Assembly: GCF_023051165.1 (NCBI RefSeq)
Contig: NZ_JALKIG010000016.1
Span: 1-42,191 of the forward strand
Length of the DNA stretch: 42,191 nucleotides
DNA from: Veillonella sp. KGMB01456
Lineage (GTDB): Bacteria; Bacillota; Negativicutes; Veillonellales; Veillonellaceae
Direction of reading: 5' to 3'
A program made the translations under genes and the position numbers. This document shows positions 8,273-17,023 of the stretch, one piece after another; position 1 is the first letter of the stretch, and each line of letters begins with the position of its first letter. A model generated the notes under the pieces. The model saw nothing but the letters and a program-made list of their open reading frames with translations, was not told the origin of the DNA and ran no database searches.

Positions 8273-9064
8273 ATGAATCCGAAAATCGCGTTAATACAAA
8301 TGAGTTCCATCTTTGCTGAACCAGAAAAAAACTTTTCTCACGCCATAGAGTTAATGGATGAAGCTATGGCTCAAAAACCAGATATTCTAGTTTTGCCTGA
8401 AACATTTAATACCGGCTTTTTCCCGACAGATAACCTCGAAGAACTAGCTGATAAAGAAGGACAAACAACTAAAAAACTATTCTCCGAATATGCAAAAAAA
8501 CATTCCGTAAATATTGTAGCTGGATCAGTTACTACTTTAAAAAATAATAAAGTATTTAACACAGCTTATATTTTTGATAAGCACGGCAAGCTAGTTGCTG
8601 AATATGATAAAATTCATGGCTTCACCCCTTCAGGCGAACATAATTATTACCAGGGTGGTAATAAACTAGTTACCTTTAACTTAGCTGGTATGAAATGTGG
8701 CATCATCATCTGTTATGACATTCGTTTTTGTGAATTAGTACGGTCATTGGCATTAAAAGGGATAGAATTGCTATTTATTCCTGCGCATTGGCCTTTAATT
8801 CGTAAGAATCACTGGATTAATTTAGCCACAACGCGTGCCATCGAAAATCAGATGTATGTATGTGCAGTCAACGCTTGTAGTAAAGCAGGCGATACCATTT
8901 TTGGTGGTAATTCACTATTGATAAATCCATGTGGCGAAGAAATCTGTCATCTCGACGAAGCAGAAGAAGTTCAATTCGGAACTGTTAACCTAAGTATTAT
9001 CAAGGATATACGTGAATCCATCAATGTTTTCCGTGACCGTAAACCATCATTATATGAACTATAA
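8273..9064 (+). CDS. Nitrilase-superfamily (carbon-nitrogen hydrolase) amidase
   Basis: A 263-residue cytoplasmic hydrolase with the Glu-Lys-Cys triad of the nitrilase superfamily: Glu43 in LPETFNTGF, Lys113 in YDKIHGF and Cys147 in IIICYDIRF. Length and the YDKIHGFTPSGEHNYYQGG region resemble the omega-amidase/NIT2-like branch, which deamidates short dicarboxylic monoamides such as alpha-ketoglutaramate or 2-oxosuccinamate; substrate assignment is inference. The start at 8273 follows AAGGAGG; a longer in-frame start at 8207 would lie inside the promoter. It is the first gene of a three-gene operon with a DUF2848 protein and an anion transporter, suggesting uptake and hydrolysis of an amide-containing organic acid, releasing ammonia. 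Confidence 0.87.
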   Translation: MNPKIALIQMSSIFAEPEKNFSHAIELMDEAMAQKPDILVLPETFNTGFFPTDNLEELADKEGQTTKKLFSEYAKKHSVNIVAGSVTTLKNNKVFNTAYIFDKHGKLVAEYDKIHGFTPSGEHNYYQGGNKLVTFNLAGMKCGIIICYDIRFCELVRSLALKGIELLFIPAHWPLIRKNHWINLATTRAIENQMYVCAVNACSKAGDTIFGGNSLLINPCGEEICHLDEAEEVQFGTVNLSIIKDIRESINVFRDRKPSLYEL

Positions 9065-9076
9065 AGGAGCACTATC

Positions 9077-9748
9077 ATGAACGTAACAATTGAAAGCTTA
9101 AAAGGAAAAACTGAATTATTTTTTGACTTAGAACAATTATTAGTAGTTGGCTTTGCCGGTAAAGATATTGAAAAAACAATGGAACATATTCGGGAATTAG
9201 AGGAAGAAGGTATCAAATGTCCAAAATCTGTTCCAGTATTATATCAATGCTCCAAAGAAATACTAACAACTAGCAAAGTTATCGAAGTCATTGGACAAAA
9301 AACAAGTGGCGAAGTTGAATATCTCATTTTAGTACATGACAACAAATATTACATTGGTGTTGGTAGTGATCATACTGATAGAGAATTAGAAGCTGTTAGT
9401 ATTCATAAATCAAAAGAACTTTGTTTAAAACCATATGCTACTACCTTCTGGCCATATGACGAAATAAAAGAACATTTTGATTCCATAAAACTTGAATCTT
9501 CCCAAATACTTAATGGTGAAAAAATATCCTATCAACATGGTCTTACTTCCGATTTACTCTCACTAGAAACTATTATCGAGAAATTAAAAGAAGAAGTTAA
9601 TGTTAATAATAGCCTTATTTATACAGGAACAGTGCCTTTAGAAAACGGATTCCAATATGGCGAATCCTTCGAATGCCAAATCGTTGACGAAAAATTAAAT
9701 CGTTCAATCGGCCTACAATACAATATTCAAGTAATTAACGAACACTAA
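9077..9748 (+). CDS. DUF2848-family protein, possible FAH-like hydrolase
   Basis: A 223-residue soluble protein that I place in the DUF2848 family from its length and the central segment YYIGVGSDHTDRELE, followed by KPYATTFWPYDEIKEH. The family is described as related to fumarylacetoacetate hydrolase, with acidic and His residues that could bind a divalent metal; no member's reaction is known to me with certainty. It starts 12 bases after the amidase stop behind AAAGGAGC and precedes the transporter, so it probably acts on the same imported compound, either before or after amide hydrolysis. Confidence 0.72.
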   Translation: MNVTIESLKGKTELFFDLEQLLVVGFAGKDIEKTMEHIRELEEEGIKCPKSVPVLYQCSKEILTTSKVIEVIGQKTSGEVEYLILVHDNKYYIGVGSDHTDRELEAVSIHKSKELCLKPYATTFWPYDEIKEHFDSIKLESSQILNGEKISYQHGLTSDLLSLETIIEKLKEEVNVNNSLIYTGTVPLENGFQYGESFECQIVDEKLNRSIGLQYNIQVINEH

Positions 9749-9792
9749 TCCTTTCCTTAATAGTCTTCTACTTGTACAAAAAGGAGGTTTAT

Positions 9793-11055
9793 ATGCTTAC
9801 AGCCCAAATTATAATGTTACTTACATTATTGGTAATGATACTTGGACGTGCTCCTCTTTATATCACCGCTACAATCGGCAGTACCTTAGCGGCTATTGCT
9901 GCAGGTTTTCCACTTATAGGCAAAGATCCAAACTCTATAGGTAAATTATTAGTATCTGCAATGAATCCTGTAATTATTGATATGCTAGGTGTATTACTCT
10001 TTATTGGGATTATGCAAAAAACAGGTTTTTTAAACGTTATTATTTATAAAATTATGGAAGTTGGCAAACAAAAAGGCGGGGCACCGGGGATTGCAACAGC
10101 AGCCGGTTTAGCCGCAGCATTATTAGGCGCCTTAACAGCATTCACTCAACCTGTAATTACTGCTACGATTGCAGGTCCTGCAGCAACTCGTCTTGGCTTA
10201 CATCCTAATAAAACATCCGCTATAATCTCCATGGCTAATACAGTTGCTAACTCATGTGGTTTTACTCATCCAACAATGCTCGCCATATTAGGACTAACTG
10301 GGGTTTCTTTTGGCCTAATTAATGTATGGGGTTTTGTTGGTAGTATAGGTATTTATGTCTTTGCTTATTGGCGTGCTAAACGTGAAATGATAGCAGAAGG
10401 TCATTATGTTTGTGATAACGCTAACAACTCTGACACTGAAGATTTTGTTTTACCTGATGATGCTCCAAGCTTCACTAAAGCCGTATTCCCATTCCTCGCA
10501 TTATGTATCGCATTCTTTATGGGCGTACCTGTATTTATTGTCGGTTTTATTTGCAGTATTCTCGTTATCATCATGGCTAAATACACCTTAGCAGATGGCG
10601 AAAAGGCAATGATTTCCGGGGTTACCCAGATTGCTATTCCAATTGTTGCGATAATCAGTCTTATGTTCATGTCTGTTGTAATTAACAAAATTGGGCTTGT
10701 AAGCGTATTATCCGAATACTTAAAACCATTCTTAGCTATTGCGCCAATTCAAATACTATTTATAATTTCTACAATTGCCGGTTTGATTACACAATCTAAT
10801 GCGGCTTCAGCTGCTATTATTCTACCGTTTGTTCAAATTCTTATGGGTATGAATTTAGATCCAATGGCAATCAGCTTCGCTGCTATTATGGGCGCAGCTA
10901 TTATGCAGTTATTCTTAACAGGTGGTGCCTTAACTGCTTTACCGGTAGTTGCCGGTGTAGTTCCTGGTACTAACCAAAAACTAGCAAATAAATGGGAACG
11001 CCCTGCATTATTAGTTGGTATTGGCGTAAGTTTCATATTATCTTTTATCATTTAA
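9793..11055 (+). CDS. Putative organic-anion symporter (ion transporter superfamily, GntP/CitM-like)
   Basis: An inner-membrane protein of 420 residues with about 11-12 hydrophobic segments in two similar halves. The segments TQPVITATIAGPAATRLGLHPNKTSA and IAGLITQSNAASAAIILPF resemble the paired re-entrant loops of carboxylate and gluconate transporters; I cite SNAASAAIILPF as the clearest. I cannot tell the GntP, CitMHS and Dcu-like families apart here. The start at 9793 follows AAAGGAGG; an in-frame ATG at 9772 lacks one. As third gene behind the GntR-controlled promoter it presumably imports the substrate of the amidase and the DUF2848 protein. Confidence 0.75.
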   Translation: MLTAQIIMLLTLLVMILGRAPLYITATIGSTLAAIAAGFPLIGKDPNSIGKLLVSAMNPVIIDMLGVLLFIGIMQKTGFLNVIIYKIMEVGKQKGGAPGIATAAGLAAALLGALTAFTQPVITATIAGPAATRLGLHPNKTSAIISMANTVANSCGFTHPTMLAILGLTGVSFGLINVWGFVGSIGIYVFAYWRAKREMIAEGHYVCDNANNSDTEDFVLPDDAPSFTKAVFPFLALCIAFFMGVPVFIVGFICSILVIIMAKYTLADGEKAMISGVTQIAIPIVAIISLMFMSVVINKIGLVSVLSEYLKPFLAIAPIQILFIISTIAGLITQSNAASAAIILPFVQILMGMNLDPMAISFAAIMGAAIMQLFLTGGALTALPVVAGVVPGTNQKLANKWERPALLVGIGVSFILSFII

Positions 11056-11091
11056 ATAATATCCTTATACTTCCTTAAACATAAAATTATA

Positions 11092-11140
11092 GCGACCTTC
11101 TAATTTTGGAAAACTCTAAATTAGAAGGTCGCCATTTTAT
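11092..11140. terminator. Intrinsic terminator between transporter and ATPase genes
   Basis: A perfect 15-bp stem, GCGACCTTCTAATTT / AAATTAGAAGGTCGC, with an 11-base loop and a following T-rich run. It ends the plus-strand operon and, placed 11 bases from the stop of the convergent ATPase gene, probably ends that transcript as well. Confidence 0.88.
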
Positions 11141-11142
11141 TC

Positions 11143-12474
11143 TTAAATCTCTATCAACCAATCCACCACATTCACAACCTGAATTCCGCCAAATTCTCTT
11201 TCAATCCCCGGTTCCAAAGTCAGAACTAATTTCTTATAATTATCCTGTATTTTTTGCAATGGCCGGAGCTCACGTTCACGCACCATTTCATCACGCATCG
11301 ACTCCGTAACTTGGATATATAGCTTTTCGTCAGCTTTAGTAGCTATGAAGTCCACCTCAAAACGATCTATCTTACCGATAGCCACATCATACCCACGGCG
11401 CAAAAGTTCCAAATACACCACATTTTCCAATACATGGCCCGTATCACGATCACGAAAACCGAGTAAATAATTGCGTAGCCCAATATCTACAATATAATAC
11501 TTACCTAAAGTGCGTAAAAATTCACGTCCTTTAATATCAAAGCGTTTAATTTCATAGAAGAAATAAGCTTCTAATAAAGTTGCTATATACGCTTGAACAG
11601 TGTGAGCACTAGGCGTCCCATTGCGACCACCGCTTCGTTTACCCGCATCAAGCAAACCTTCATTAACTAGAGTATTACCTATAGACGACGCCGAAATGTT
11701 ACTTCCCACATTATCGGCCAAGAACCTTACAATCTTCTGCAGCAAATCAGAGTCTGTCACTTGTCTTTGGTTACGACGTTGCTCCCGTTCTAAAATATCG
11801 CGTACAACAACTGTATTATAAATACCATCAAGCAAAGTCATAGCTCTATCTTGATCAAAGCCCACATCGGCAATCCCCGGCATACCGCCAAAGCGTAAAT
11901 ACAGATTAAATATATCTGACAACAAGTAGACTTGACCATTATCATCATAAACGCGCTTCTCTCTAGTTCCCAGTGGAGTTGTTATTTCTCTTAACTCCAA
12001 CGAGTTAAATTCAATAAACTCCTTAAACGATAAGGGCAACATCTTTATTTCGACGCTGCGCCCGGACAGATAGGTAGCATATTCCGATGATAATAAATAC
12101 GCATTTGAACCTGTCACATATATATCACAGTTAAAATCAACACGAAACGCATTAATCGCTTCTTCCCAACCGGGTACACGCTGAATTTCATCAAAGAACA
12201 AATAGGTAATACCTGTTTTGGAAATACGCTCTTTCACATAAGCATATACATCATCAGCGCTCATATCTTTATAGGCAAATGATTCAAAATTCATTTCAAC
12301 GATAGCATCGTCAGATATCCCTTGCTCCTTCAACCAAGCTATCATCAGTTTAAGTAAGCTGGACTTACCACAGCGCCGAATACCGGTTACAACTTTAACC
12401 GGTTCTGTATCTTTAAAAGCAATCAATTTATTTAAGTAAAAATCTCGTGGTTTCAGGGCTCGCACGGACATCAT
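11143..12474 (-). CDS. AAA-family ATPase with DUF4143 C-terminal domain
   Basis: A 443-residue ATP-binding protein of the AAA_14/DUF4143 group. The Walker A motif is GIRRCGKSSLL (about residues 31-41) and the Walker B region is YLFFDEIQRVPGWEEAI. The sensor-like segment DIYVTGSNAYLLSSEYATYLSGRS is typical; I cite VTGSNAYLLSSE. The C-terminal part (YDVAIGKIDRFEVDFIA) is the DUF4143 region, which has a PD-(D/E)XK-like look. These proteins are common, often in many copies, in host-associated anaerobes, and their role is unknown; defence or mobile-element links have been suggested. It has its own promoter with an operator-like repeat cluster. AGGAGGTGG precedes the ATG; the second codon is also ATG. 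Confidence 0.88.
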   Translation of the reverse strand: MMSVRALKPRDFYLNKLIAFKDTEPVKVVTGIRRCGKSSLLKLMIAWLKEQGISDDAIVEMNFESFAYKDMSADDVYAYVKERISKTGITYLFFDEIQRVPGWEEAINAFRVDFNCDIYVTGSNAYLLSSEYATYLSGRSVEIKMLPLSFKEFIEFNSLELREITTPLGTREKRVYDDNGQVYLLSDIFNLYLRFGGMPGIADVGFDQDRAMTLLDGIYNTVVVRDILEREQRRNQRQVTDSDLLQKIVRFLADNVGSNISASSIGNTLVNEGLLDAGKRSGGRNGTPSAHTVQAYIATLLEAYFFYEIKRFDIKGREFLRTLGKYYIVDIGLRNYLLGFRDRDTGHVLENVVYLELLRRGYDVAIGKIDRFEVDFIATKADEKLYIQVTESMRDEMVRERELRPLQKIQDNYKKLVLTLEPGIEREFGGIQVVNVVDWLIEI

Positions 12475-12499
12475 AAAACCACCTCCTCTTACTCGTATA

Positions 12500-12576
12500 A
12501 TAGCAAAAACTTTTTATTTTTACAAGTTTATGCTACCAATAGCAAAAACTTGTATTTTTTAACCACTTTTTGCTAT
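12500..12576 (-). promoter_or_regulatory. Operator-like repeat cluster at the ATPase promoter
   Basis: A palindrome with 14-base arms (12522-12535 and 12540-12553, 13 of 14 paired, four-base centre CCAA) lies next to further copies of its half-site: ATAGCAAAAACT at 12500-12511 and 12539-12550, and the inverted CTTTTTGCTAT at 12566-12576. On the minus strand a TTGTAA / TGCTATTAT promoter candidate with a 17-base spacer overlaps it, so a bound protein would block ATPase transcription. Confidence 0.55.
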
Positions 12577-12630
12577 CGCATAACGGGAAGCTACTATTAA
12601 AGCTAAACTTTTTTCAAAATAAGATTACAA

Positions 12631-12680
12631 AAAAGCCTCCGACGTCTTCACTAACGAAACGAAAACGCTCGGAGGCTTAC
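12631..12680 (-). terminator. Intrinsic terminator of the flavodoxin-fold reductase gene
   Basis: Stem AAGCCTCCGA / TCGGAGGCTT with a 26-base loop; on the minus strand it is followed by a run of six T. It lies about 70 bases after the stop of the upstream reductase gene. Confidence 0.85.
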
Positions 12681-12745
12681 TTATTTTATTCTATTATTAG
12701 ACTACGTTAGCTATTCACACGAATCTTTTATACCAAACTTTTTAC

Positions 12746-13195
12746 TCAGTCAAACTTACCCAACGCAGGGATGCTTGCCTGTTTCAAGTATTCAGCATAT
12801 TCTTTAGCATGTTTAGCCAAATCTTCATCACTCATAGTGAGGGTGCCTTTTACCACAAACGGCGTCAAGTAAGTCATGCCGCAGAATTCAGCCAATAGCA
12901 ACTCTTTGCCATGTAAAGCTTTACCGCTGCTGCCGTAAGCCCAACCATAAAGGAGCACCTGATCCTGCCATTCTTTTAACAAGGAAGGTGAGCTGTACCA
13001 ATACATCGGGAACTGCAACACGATGCGATCAGCTTCAGTCAATACAGCCTGTTCTTTGGCCACATCAATTTTGTTATCCGGATATAAAACATACATATGG
13101 CGAACAGTATAATCACCGCCGATAGCTTGTTCAAAAGCTTTATTAATGCGGGATGCTTCAAAATTAGGATGGAACAATAAAACTACGGTTTTCAT
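12746..13195 (-). CDS. NAD(P)H oxidoreductase, flavodoxin-like fold, internally shortened
   Basis: A KefF/YwrO/MdaB-type flavin-dependent quinone reductase. The N-terminal LLFHPNFEASRINKAF, the central RIVLQFPMYWYSSPSLLKEW and the LLYGWAYGSSGKALHGKELLLA segments are near-canonical. The family usually has about 170-190 residues and continues after ELLLA with a Thr-Gly-containing segment of about 35 residues before reaching GMxYLxPFVV. Here ELLLAEF runs directly into CGMTYLTPFVVKGT, giving 149 residues. The frame is kept. The missing part contributes to flavin binding and dimer contacts, so activity may be changed or lost. AGGAGGT precedes the ATG; a terminator follows, so the gene is monocistronic. 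Confidence 0.87.
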   Translation of the reverse strand: MKTVVLLFHPNFEASRINKAFEQAIGGDYTVRHMYVLYPDNKIDVAKEQAVLTEADRIVLQFPMYWYSSPSLLKEWQDQVLLYGWAYGSSGKALHGKELLLAEFCGMTYLTPFVVKGTLTMSDEDLAKHAKEYAEYLKQASIPALGKFD

Positions 13196-13421
13196 AGGAT
13201 ACCTCCTGTTTTCTCAAGATAATAATATATGAATTTTATAATATACAATGTAACTATATTGAACTTTCTATATCTATTATACATCAAGAAACTTTGAGAA
13301 TCTATCTTAAAATCACATAAATTGATGTAATTTTATTACGCTAAAACAATTCTATCCTAAAGCGTATATTCCAATCTGTACGTCACAAGTCACCGTTAAT
13401 TATGCACCTTAATCGACGACG

Positions 13422-14423
13422 TTAATCGGCACTAACTGTTACTATTTGACCGGTCCGAAGCGATGTGAAAACCACGCGCCGCGCCCGTAATTCATAGGTT
13501 CTGCCGGCTCGTTCATTACCATACAAAGCATCGCCTACCAAAGGATGGCCCAAATGAGCCATAGCTACACGGATTTGATGTGTTTTCCCCGTATAGAGTC
13601 TGATATCTACGGTAGAGACCAACTTAGCTTTGTCCGCTTCGGTCATGGTCGCCAATTCATCGGCACTTACTTCGCGATAAGAGGTAGCCACTACATCGCC
13701 GAATTGACCATCTGTCACATCGCTCGGTTGATTACCGGAAGCATCACCGAGCTGAACACCCTCGACCTCTTCAAATACGCCGGTGCCGTTATACACGGTG
13801 CGTGTCGGTTTGCCGTCTTCGCGCACTTCATAGTGAATCCCGTCTTCCCCACGTTTCATGGGCAGGTCCACAATATTCGTATCCAAAAGCACCCCTTGCA
13901 CAACCGTAGCATACCACTTCTCGAAGCGTTGATCTTCAATTTGTTGTTGGTAAAAACTCTGTGCCAAGGCACTTTTGGCAATCACAATGCAACCTGATGT
14001 ATCCCTATCCAGACGATTTAAAAAGCGAACTTTGCGCTTAATGCCATTATCTTTAAAATACTGAGCCACACCATTAGCTAACGATACCTGCCCCTTAGAA
14101 TTCACCGTAATCCCCACCGGTTTATCCAAGATAAGCAAGTCTTCATCTTCATAGAGAATAACGAGCTCCATAGGCACCGGATCATGATCTATTTTTTCCT
14201 TCGGCATCTGCAATCGCAATTCATCATTAAGCTCCACCGATTCCTTTGGATTTGTTTTTTTTCCATTTAAGAGAACCAGTTTTTCTTGAAACAGCGTTTT
14301 CATAACTGAACGCGCCATATGCTTGGCATCAAGCCAAGCGCCCACCGTCTCAATACCGGCCATTACATCGTCCGGTCGCAATAAAAAGCACACATCATCG
14401 CTGCGATATGTTTTTCGTGACAT
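13422..14423 (-). CDS. RluA-family RNA pseudouridine synthase
   Basis: Converts uridine to pseudouridine in structured RNA, probably rRNA. It has an S4-like N-terminal RNA-binding region (about residues 25-75) and the catalytic domain with LLILDKPVGITVNS and NRLDRDTSGCIVIAK, in which the Asp of RLD is the nucleophile; the family's usual HRLD begins with Asn here. The C-terminal RLYTGKTHQIRVAMAHLGHPLVGDALYG motif is present; TGKTHQIRVAMAHLGHP is the clearest part. About 45 extra residues rich in Gly, Asp, Ser and Thr interrupt the domain before it. The ATG at 14423 is chosen over a GTG at 14429 because AGGAGG would abut the GTG. It starts 10 bases after the helicase stop, so it is the last gene of that operon. 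Confidence 0.92.
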   Translation of the reverse strand: MSRKTYRSDDVCFLLRPDDVMAGIETVGAWLDAKHMARSVMKTLFQEKLVLLNGKKTNPKESVELNDELRLQMPKEKIDHDPVPMELVILYEDEDLLILDKPVGITVNSKGQVSLANGVAQYFKDNGIKRKVRFLNRLDRDTSGCIVIAKSALAQSFYQQQIEDQRFEKWYATVVQGVLLDTNIVDLPMKRGEDGIHYEVREDGKPTRTVYNGTGVFEEVEGVQLGDASGNQPSDVTDGQFGDVVATSYREVSADELATMTEADKAKLVSTVDIRLYTGKTHQIRVAMAHLGHPLVGDALYGNERAGRTYELRARRVVFTSLRTGQIVTVSAD

Positions 14424-14433
14424 AGGCACCTCC

Positions 14434-17004
14434 TTATTCTCTGATTACATCAGCCGGTAAGTATTTTAAAAACTCACTTGGCTTCACGCCGCGGCCGCGA
14501 TTATCCGTCATGGCATACGATATAAAGAGCCGCTCTTTAGCTCTGGTAATCGCCACGTAGAAGAGTCGCTGTTCTTCCGACAGTTTTCCTTCTTTCAAAG
14601 ATAACCAACTTGGGAATAATCCTTCCCGAAGGCCGGCCAAAAACACATATTCAAACTCACTGCCCTTGGCCTGATGCACCGTAATAATCGGAATTCTATC
14701 ATTATTTTTAAGACGTTGGTCCGGCTCACCCGCCGTAAGCGCTGCCTGTTCCAGCATCTGTTGCAAACAGGCTCGCCCTGACAAGTCCTTAGCCTGACCT
14801 TCCAAATCTACCATGAGTCGATACAAATCACGAATATACTCTACGCGGTCATTTTCTTTACGTTCCGCATAATAGGAAAGCACGCCCATATCATTCATAA
14901 TATAGGCCAACAACGCCGATGGTTTATCCGTCAAAATCTTACGGCGTAAGGTTGCCATCTGAGATGCCATAGTGGCAAACGAGTTCTTAAAATTACTGAT
15001 TAGCGCTCGGCGCTGATCCGCCGTCGGTCGAATATTATGCTCAATGGCATAGAGTAATAACAAGGCCGTTGCCCGAATATCATCCATCGCATTATGAGTC
15101 GGTTTATGATGAATCGGGAAATATTCACTCAAAAAGCCCAACTTATGGTTCGGCAAACGGGGATAAAAACGACGGAAAAAATCCAAGGTATCATACACGT
15201 CGGCAAATTCCGGTGTCCCCAAATTATGACGGGCCAATTCGTTAGTGAAAATGCTGATATCATAATTTACATTATGACCGACAATGACGGCTCCTTTGGA
15301 AAACTCCTTAAAGTCAGCCAATACTGTAGTCGCATCTTCGCCGACTTCAGCCAGTTTTTCATCGGTAAACCCGTGTACGGCGGCTGAATCACCGACTGAT
15401 TTCGACGGACGAATAAATCGTTCAAAAATCTCACCTTCCGAACCATCCGGATTGAGCTTGCACGCCGCAATTTGAATAATTTCATCACGGGTTGTGTCCG
15501 TCCCCGTACTTTCCACATCATAGACCACAATCTTACCGGCTGTAAGCCCTTGCAGAAGTCCGTCATAAGGTTCTTTTTCAAAAATCTGCATATCCATGAA
15601 ATCCGTAAGACGAAGGCCCATAGTCCGCACGTCTTCGCTTTCAATTTGCTGAATACGAGCCTCACCGATGCCCTTCACATAGCGCATAATAATGCGTTTG
15701 GCACTCACTGCATCATGCGGATTCAGTAACAGTTTGAAATAAGCCATTACATCTTTAATTTCTTGACGGCGGAAGAATTTATATTCATCAATAATCATAA
15801 ATTGACGCTGTTCTTCAGGGGCTACATGCTCATTAAAACGCTCAAACAGCGCGCTCAAGTACTGAGCCTGTGAGTTTTGGCGCACCAAGATACCGATTTT
15901 GGCATCTTTTGGCAAAGTCTGAATGGTATCAAAGATATACGCCCCTTCTTTCCATTCCGTGGGCGCCTTGTGCACCACGATAGGCTCACCCGGCGTCTTA
16001 CTGGCGGCAAACGGTTTTTCCTGATAAAAGTCACCGATTAACCGCGGGAACATGCGCTCTAACACGGCAAACGATGCATCAAACAGATACTTATTGGCAC
16101 GATAGTTTTCATAAAAGACAATCACGTCCGGTGAAAACTCCGCCTTATACTCATCCAACAGTCGTTCCGGATTGGAGCCGCGCCATTCATAAATAGTCTG
16201 AAAATAATCGCCGCAAAGGAGCACATGATTGCCCTGCCACAAATATTTCATGACCGTACCTTCCAAATCGCTGGTATCCTGCATTTCATCCACATTGATA
16301 TACCGATAGCGACTGCGCCAACGTTCGCGCACCGTTTCATCCTGAAATAGACGATGCACCAAGGTAATCAAGTCGGTAAAATCGACGCCGTGAACACCGG
16401 CCAAGGACTGTTCGTAGCCCACTAAAGACTCATACCCTTTTTCACGGAATTCAGCCAAATCGGATGGATTGAGTTTTTCAAAAAAACGTTCCATCGTAGC
16501 GCGTTGCTCTATAAAAAGGCGGTCGATGGTCGTTTCATAATCACTCGCCGTGTTTTCACTGTAATAGCCCCAAATGGACCGATATTCCTTCACATGGCTT
16601 ATAAGGTTGAAGAACACCGCGTCCTTCATGCCCGCCGGCAACCAAGTAGCCAACAGTTCCTGACAGTCTACTTCATCATAAATAGCCATGTCAAAATACA
16701 GACTGTCATCCAGTTTACTCTCCTCTTGCAGGACTTTATAACAAAAGCTGTGAAAGGTGCTTACCTCCACAGCTTTAGCTGCCGGCCCCGCCATAGACAG
16801 AATGCGATCCTTCATTTCACGACATGCCTTATTGGTAAATGTCATGCAAAGAATTTCCTCGCCCTTAGCCGCGCCACTTTGAATAATGTGCGCCACGCGG
16901 TGAGCCAGCGTATTTGTTTTTCCCGTACCTGCCGAGGCCAGTAACAGTATGTTATTCGTCAACGTATTCACCACACGCTGCTGAGCTTCATTTAACTGAG
17001 CCAT
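14434..17004 (-). CDS. UvrD/PcrA-like helicase with embedded DnaQ-type exonuclease
   Basis: An 856-residue superfamily 1A helicase. It has the motifs LLASAGTGKTNTLAHR (motif I, residues 21-36), MTFTNKACREM (Ia), NVDEMQDTSDLE (II), DYFQTIYEWRG (III), VHQAKGSEFEYVFLAG (V) and LFYVAITRAKERLFIS (VI). Right after the RYVKGIGEARIQQIE segment, which in PcrA/UvrD opens the 2B subdomain, residues about 490-660 form a DEDDh 3'-5' exonuclease: VVYDVESTG (Asp496, Glu498), GHNVNYD (Asp582) and HNAMDD (His637, Asp642). All catalytic residues are present. A coupled unwinding and 3'-end trimming activity in repair is inferred. It sits in the recR-bofA operon, 19 bases after bofA, behind AAAGGAGG. Confidence 0.92.
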   Translation of the reverse strand: MAQLNEAQQRVVNTLTNNILLLASAGTGKTNTLAHRVAHIIQSGAAKGEEILCMTFTNKACREMKDRILSMAGPAAKAVEVSTFHSFCYKVLQEESKLDDSLYFDMAIYDEVDCQELLATWLPAGMKDAVFFNLISHVKEYRSIWGYYSENTASDYETTIDRLFIEQRATMERFFEKLNPSDLAEFREKGYESLVGYEQSLAGVHGVDFTDLITLVHRLFQDETVRERWRSRYRYINVDEMQDTSDLEGTVMKYLWQGNHVLLCGDYFQTIYEWRGSNPERLLDEYKAEFSPDVIVFYENYRANKYLFDASFAVLERMFPRLIGDFYQEKPFAASKTPGEPIVVHKAPTEWKEGAYIFDTIQTLPKDAKIGILVRQNSQAQYLSALFERFNEHVAPEEQRQFMIIDEYKFFRRQEIKDVMAYFKLLLNPHDAVSAKRIIMRYVKGIGEARIQQIESEDVRTMGLRLTDFMDMQIFEKEPYDGLLQGLTAGKIVVYDVESTGTDTTRDEIIQIAACKLNPDGSEGEIFERFIRPSKSVGDSAAVHGFTDEKLAEVGEDATTVLADFKEFSKGAVIVGHNVNYDISIFTNELARHNLGTPEFADVYDTLDFFRRFYPRLPNHKLGFLSEYFPIHHKPTHNAMDDIRATALLLLYAIEHNIRPTADQRRALISNFKNSFATMASQMATLRRKILTDKPSALLAYIMNDMGVLSYYAERKENDRVEYIRDLYRLMVDLEGQAKDLSGRACLQQMLEQAALTAGEPDQRLKNNDRIPIITVHQAKGSEFEYVFLAGLREGLFPSWLSLKEGKLSEEQRLFYVAITRAKERLFISYAMTDNRGRGVKPSEFLKYLPADVIRE

Positions 17005-17023
17005 ACTGACTGCCTCCTTTATG

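Noticed and set aside
13280-13329. TACATCAA / TTGATGTA inverted repeat upstream of the reductase gene as an operator
   Set aside because: The arms are 34 bases apart in AT-rich DNA and chance occurrence is likely.
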